From Bacteroidota bacterium (GTDB taxonomy: Bacteria; Bacteroidota; Bacteroidia; JABDFU01): 64,000 nt of DNA. Location of the stretch: contig JABDFU010000003.1 in NCBI GenBank assembly GCA_013286385.1, forward strand, positions 1 through 64,000. Reading direction: 5' to 3'. Each line of letters opens with the position of its first letter. The stretch's first letter is position 1. Both the position numbers and the translations under genes were made by a program. Shown here piece after piece: positions 62,916 to 64,000 of the stretch. The notes below the pieces were generated by a model, which worked only from the letters and a program-made list of their open reading frames with translations, made no database searches and was not told the origin of the DNA.

Positions 62916-64000
62916 ATGGCTAAACACAACCAGATTGTAGATACTATTGATGAGTGTATAACAAATGGTGTTAAAAACAATATCCTTCACCTTTCAGCGC
63001 AGGATGACTATTCGGACGGAAGAACAATTCGTATAAACGGAAATCGTCTGGTAAATTTTGCTTCCTACAGTTACCTTGGACTGGAGACAGACGCCAGACT
63101 GAAGGCAGCCGGCATTGACGCATTTCAGAAATACGGTTCACAGTTCGGATCCTCCAGGGCCTATGTTTCTGTGCGTCTTTATGAAGAGCTTGAAAATTTA
63201 TTTGCAAGGATTTTCGGAGCTCCGGTGCTGATCGCACCCTCTACCACATTAGCCCACATGGCTGCAATACCGGTTCTGGTGCGCGATGAAGATGTTGTCA
63301 TTTTAGACCAGCACGTACATGCCAGCATTCAGACCACCGTTAAGATGCTTCGCTCCAGAGGAATACCGGTTGAATTACTTCGTCATAATTCTCTTGAAAA
63401 ATTAGAAGACCGGATCAAAGAACTTCGTCAGAAATACCGAAAAGTATGGTATATGCTGGACGGCGTTTATTCCATGTATGGAGATTTTGCTCCGTTAAAA
63501 GATCTTTACCAGTTAATGAACAAATACCAGCAGTTTAATTGCTATGTCGATGATGCGCATGGAATGAGCTGGACCGGTTCAAACGGTTCGGGCTATGTTA
63601 TGAGCCAGATACCGCTCCATCCCCAGATGATACTGTTAACCTCTTTAAATAAAGCCTTTGCGGGAAGCGGAGGCGCCATCATCTTTCCGGACAAAGAACA
63701 ATTCAGGAAAGTAAGAACATGCGGTGGAACACTTATTTTTTCCACACCCATACAACCCCCTATGCTGGGGGTTGATTGCGCTTCAGCCTTGATACACCTT
63801 TCTTCAGAACTTCCGCTGATGCAGGAAAAATTGCAAAAGAGGATACAATTTACCCAGGCTCTTCTTGAAAAATACAAGCTGCCGGTGGTTTCCAATAACG
63901 GTTCGCCGATTTTTTATATTGGAACAGGTCTTCCACGCGTTGGTTACAACATGGTCAACAGGACAATGAAGGAGGGATATTACATGAGTATCGGTCTGTT
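62916..64000 (+). CDS. PLP-dependent alpha-oxoamine synthase-like enzyme (runs off the window)
   Basis: A frame from the ATG at 62916 stays open to the end of the window (361 codons). The family features of aminotransferase class I/II-fold synthases (serine palmitoyltransferase, AONS, KBL, CqsA) are present: NFASYSYLGLETDARLKAAG, GSQFGSSRAY with LYEELEN, the PLP-ring pair Asp213 and His215 in YVDDAHGMSWTG, and the PLP-binding Lys246 in TSLNKAFAGSGG. The usual GTGCAGSR block is replaced by GSQFGSSRAY, so the acyl donor and amino acid cannot be set; sphingolipid base synthesis or a signal molecule are possible. The gene is 157 bases from the divergent STAS-like pair. Confidence 0.85.
   Translation, partial: MAKHNQIVDTIDECITNGVKNNILHLSAQDDYSDGRTIRINGNRLVNFASYSYLGLETDARLKAAGIDAFQKYGSQFGSSRAYVSVRLYEELENLFARIFGAPVLIAPSTTLAHMAAIPVLVRDEDVVILDQHVHASIQTTVKMLRSRGIPVELLRHNSLEKLEDRIKELRQKYRKVWYMLDGVYSMYGDFAPLKDLYQLMNKYQQFNCYVDDAHGMSWTGSNGSGYVMSQIPLHPQMILLTSLNKAFAGSGGAIIFPDKEQFRKVRTCGGTLIFSTPIQPPMLGVDCASALIHLSSELPLMQEKLQKRIQFTQALLEKYKLPVVSNNGSPIFYIGTGLPRVGYNMVNRTMKEGYYMSIGL

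Noticed and set aside
1..64000. Prophage, integrase, transposase or defence system genes
   Set aside because: Looked for on both strands; none of the open frames shows such motifs.

Overview
The window comes from a member of the Bacteroidota. The signs are type IX secretion (T9SS) C-terminal sorting domains, SprB-type repeats, a DUF5777 beta-barrel protein, a two-component 'regulator propeller' sensor paired with a LytTR regulator, and several upstream elements of the form TAnnTTTG, the -7 promoter motif of this phylum. No rRNA, insertion sequence, phage or CRISPR array was seen. One tRNA (Pro, anticodon CGG) lies near 23.1 kb.

Bases 1-21,000 look like an accessory metabolic and stress region. 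It opens with a truncated cyclic beta-1,2-glucan synthase-like gene, broken by one frameshift. Convergent to it is a tight minus-strand operon: SHOCT membrane protein, pgi, HAD phosphatase, gnd, zwf, ackA, phosphoketolase, pgl. Together these would take glucose-6-phosphate through the oxidative pentose phosphate steps and then split xylulose-5-phosphate into glyceraldehyde-3-phosphate and acetyl phosphate, with ATP made by acetate kinase. On the plus strand follow a small charged protein, a zinc alcohol dehydrogenase, a disordered protein, a 51-residue lmo0937-type membrane protein, an Mla-type lipid transporter (permease, ATPase, MCE protein) and envelope proteins.

From 21 to 42 kb lie envelope and surface functions: a DUF3300-like secreted protein, a frameshifted lipoprotein, the propeller sensor kinase and LytTR regulator divergent from a large SprB-repeat T9SS protein, a DUF5777/YceI/haem-protein operon with two more c-type cytochromes nearby, proline dehydrogenase, an outer-membrane beta-barrel protein, phenylalanine 4-hydroxylase and a second large T9SS protein.

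From 42.5 to 52.9 kb is a complex I operon, nuoABCDHIJKLMN, with nuoEFG missing, followed by a Pro/Ala-rich small protein. It has a good candidate promoter.

From 53 to 64 kb the content is mixed: TerB-like protein, a DoxX-family gene broken at a run of eight G, a double UspA protein, a decayed small gene, two helical proteins, a decayed T9SS protein gene, a coiled-coil lipoprotein, a TonB-dependent receptor, a soluble histidine kinase, a pair of duplicated STAS-like proteins, and a PLP-dependent alpha-oxoamine synthase-like gene running off the window. Four loci carry apparent single-base frameshifts, two of them at homopolymers; these may be real or may be assembly errors.
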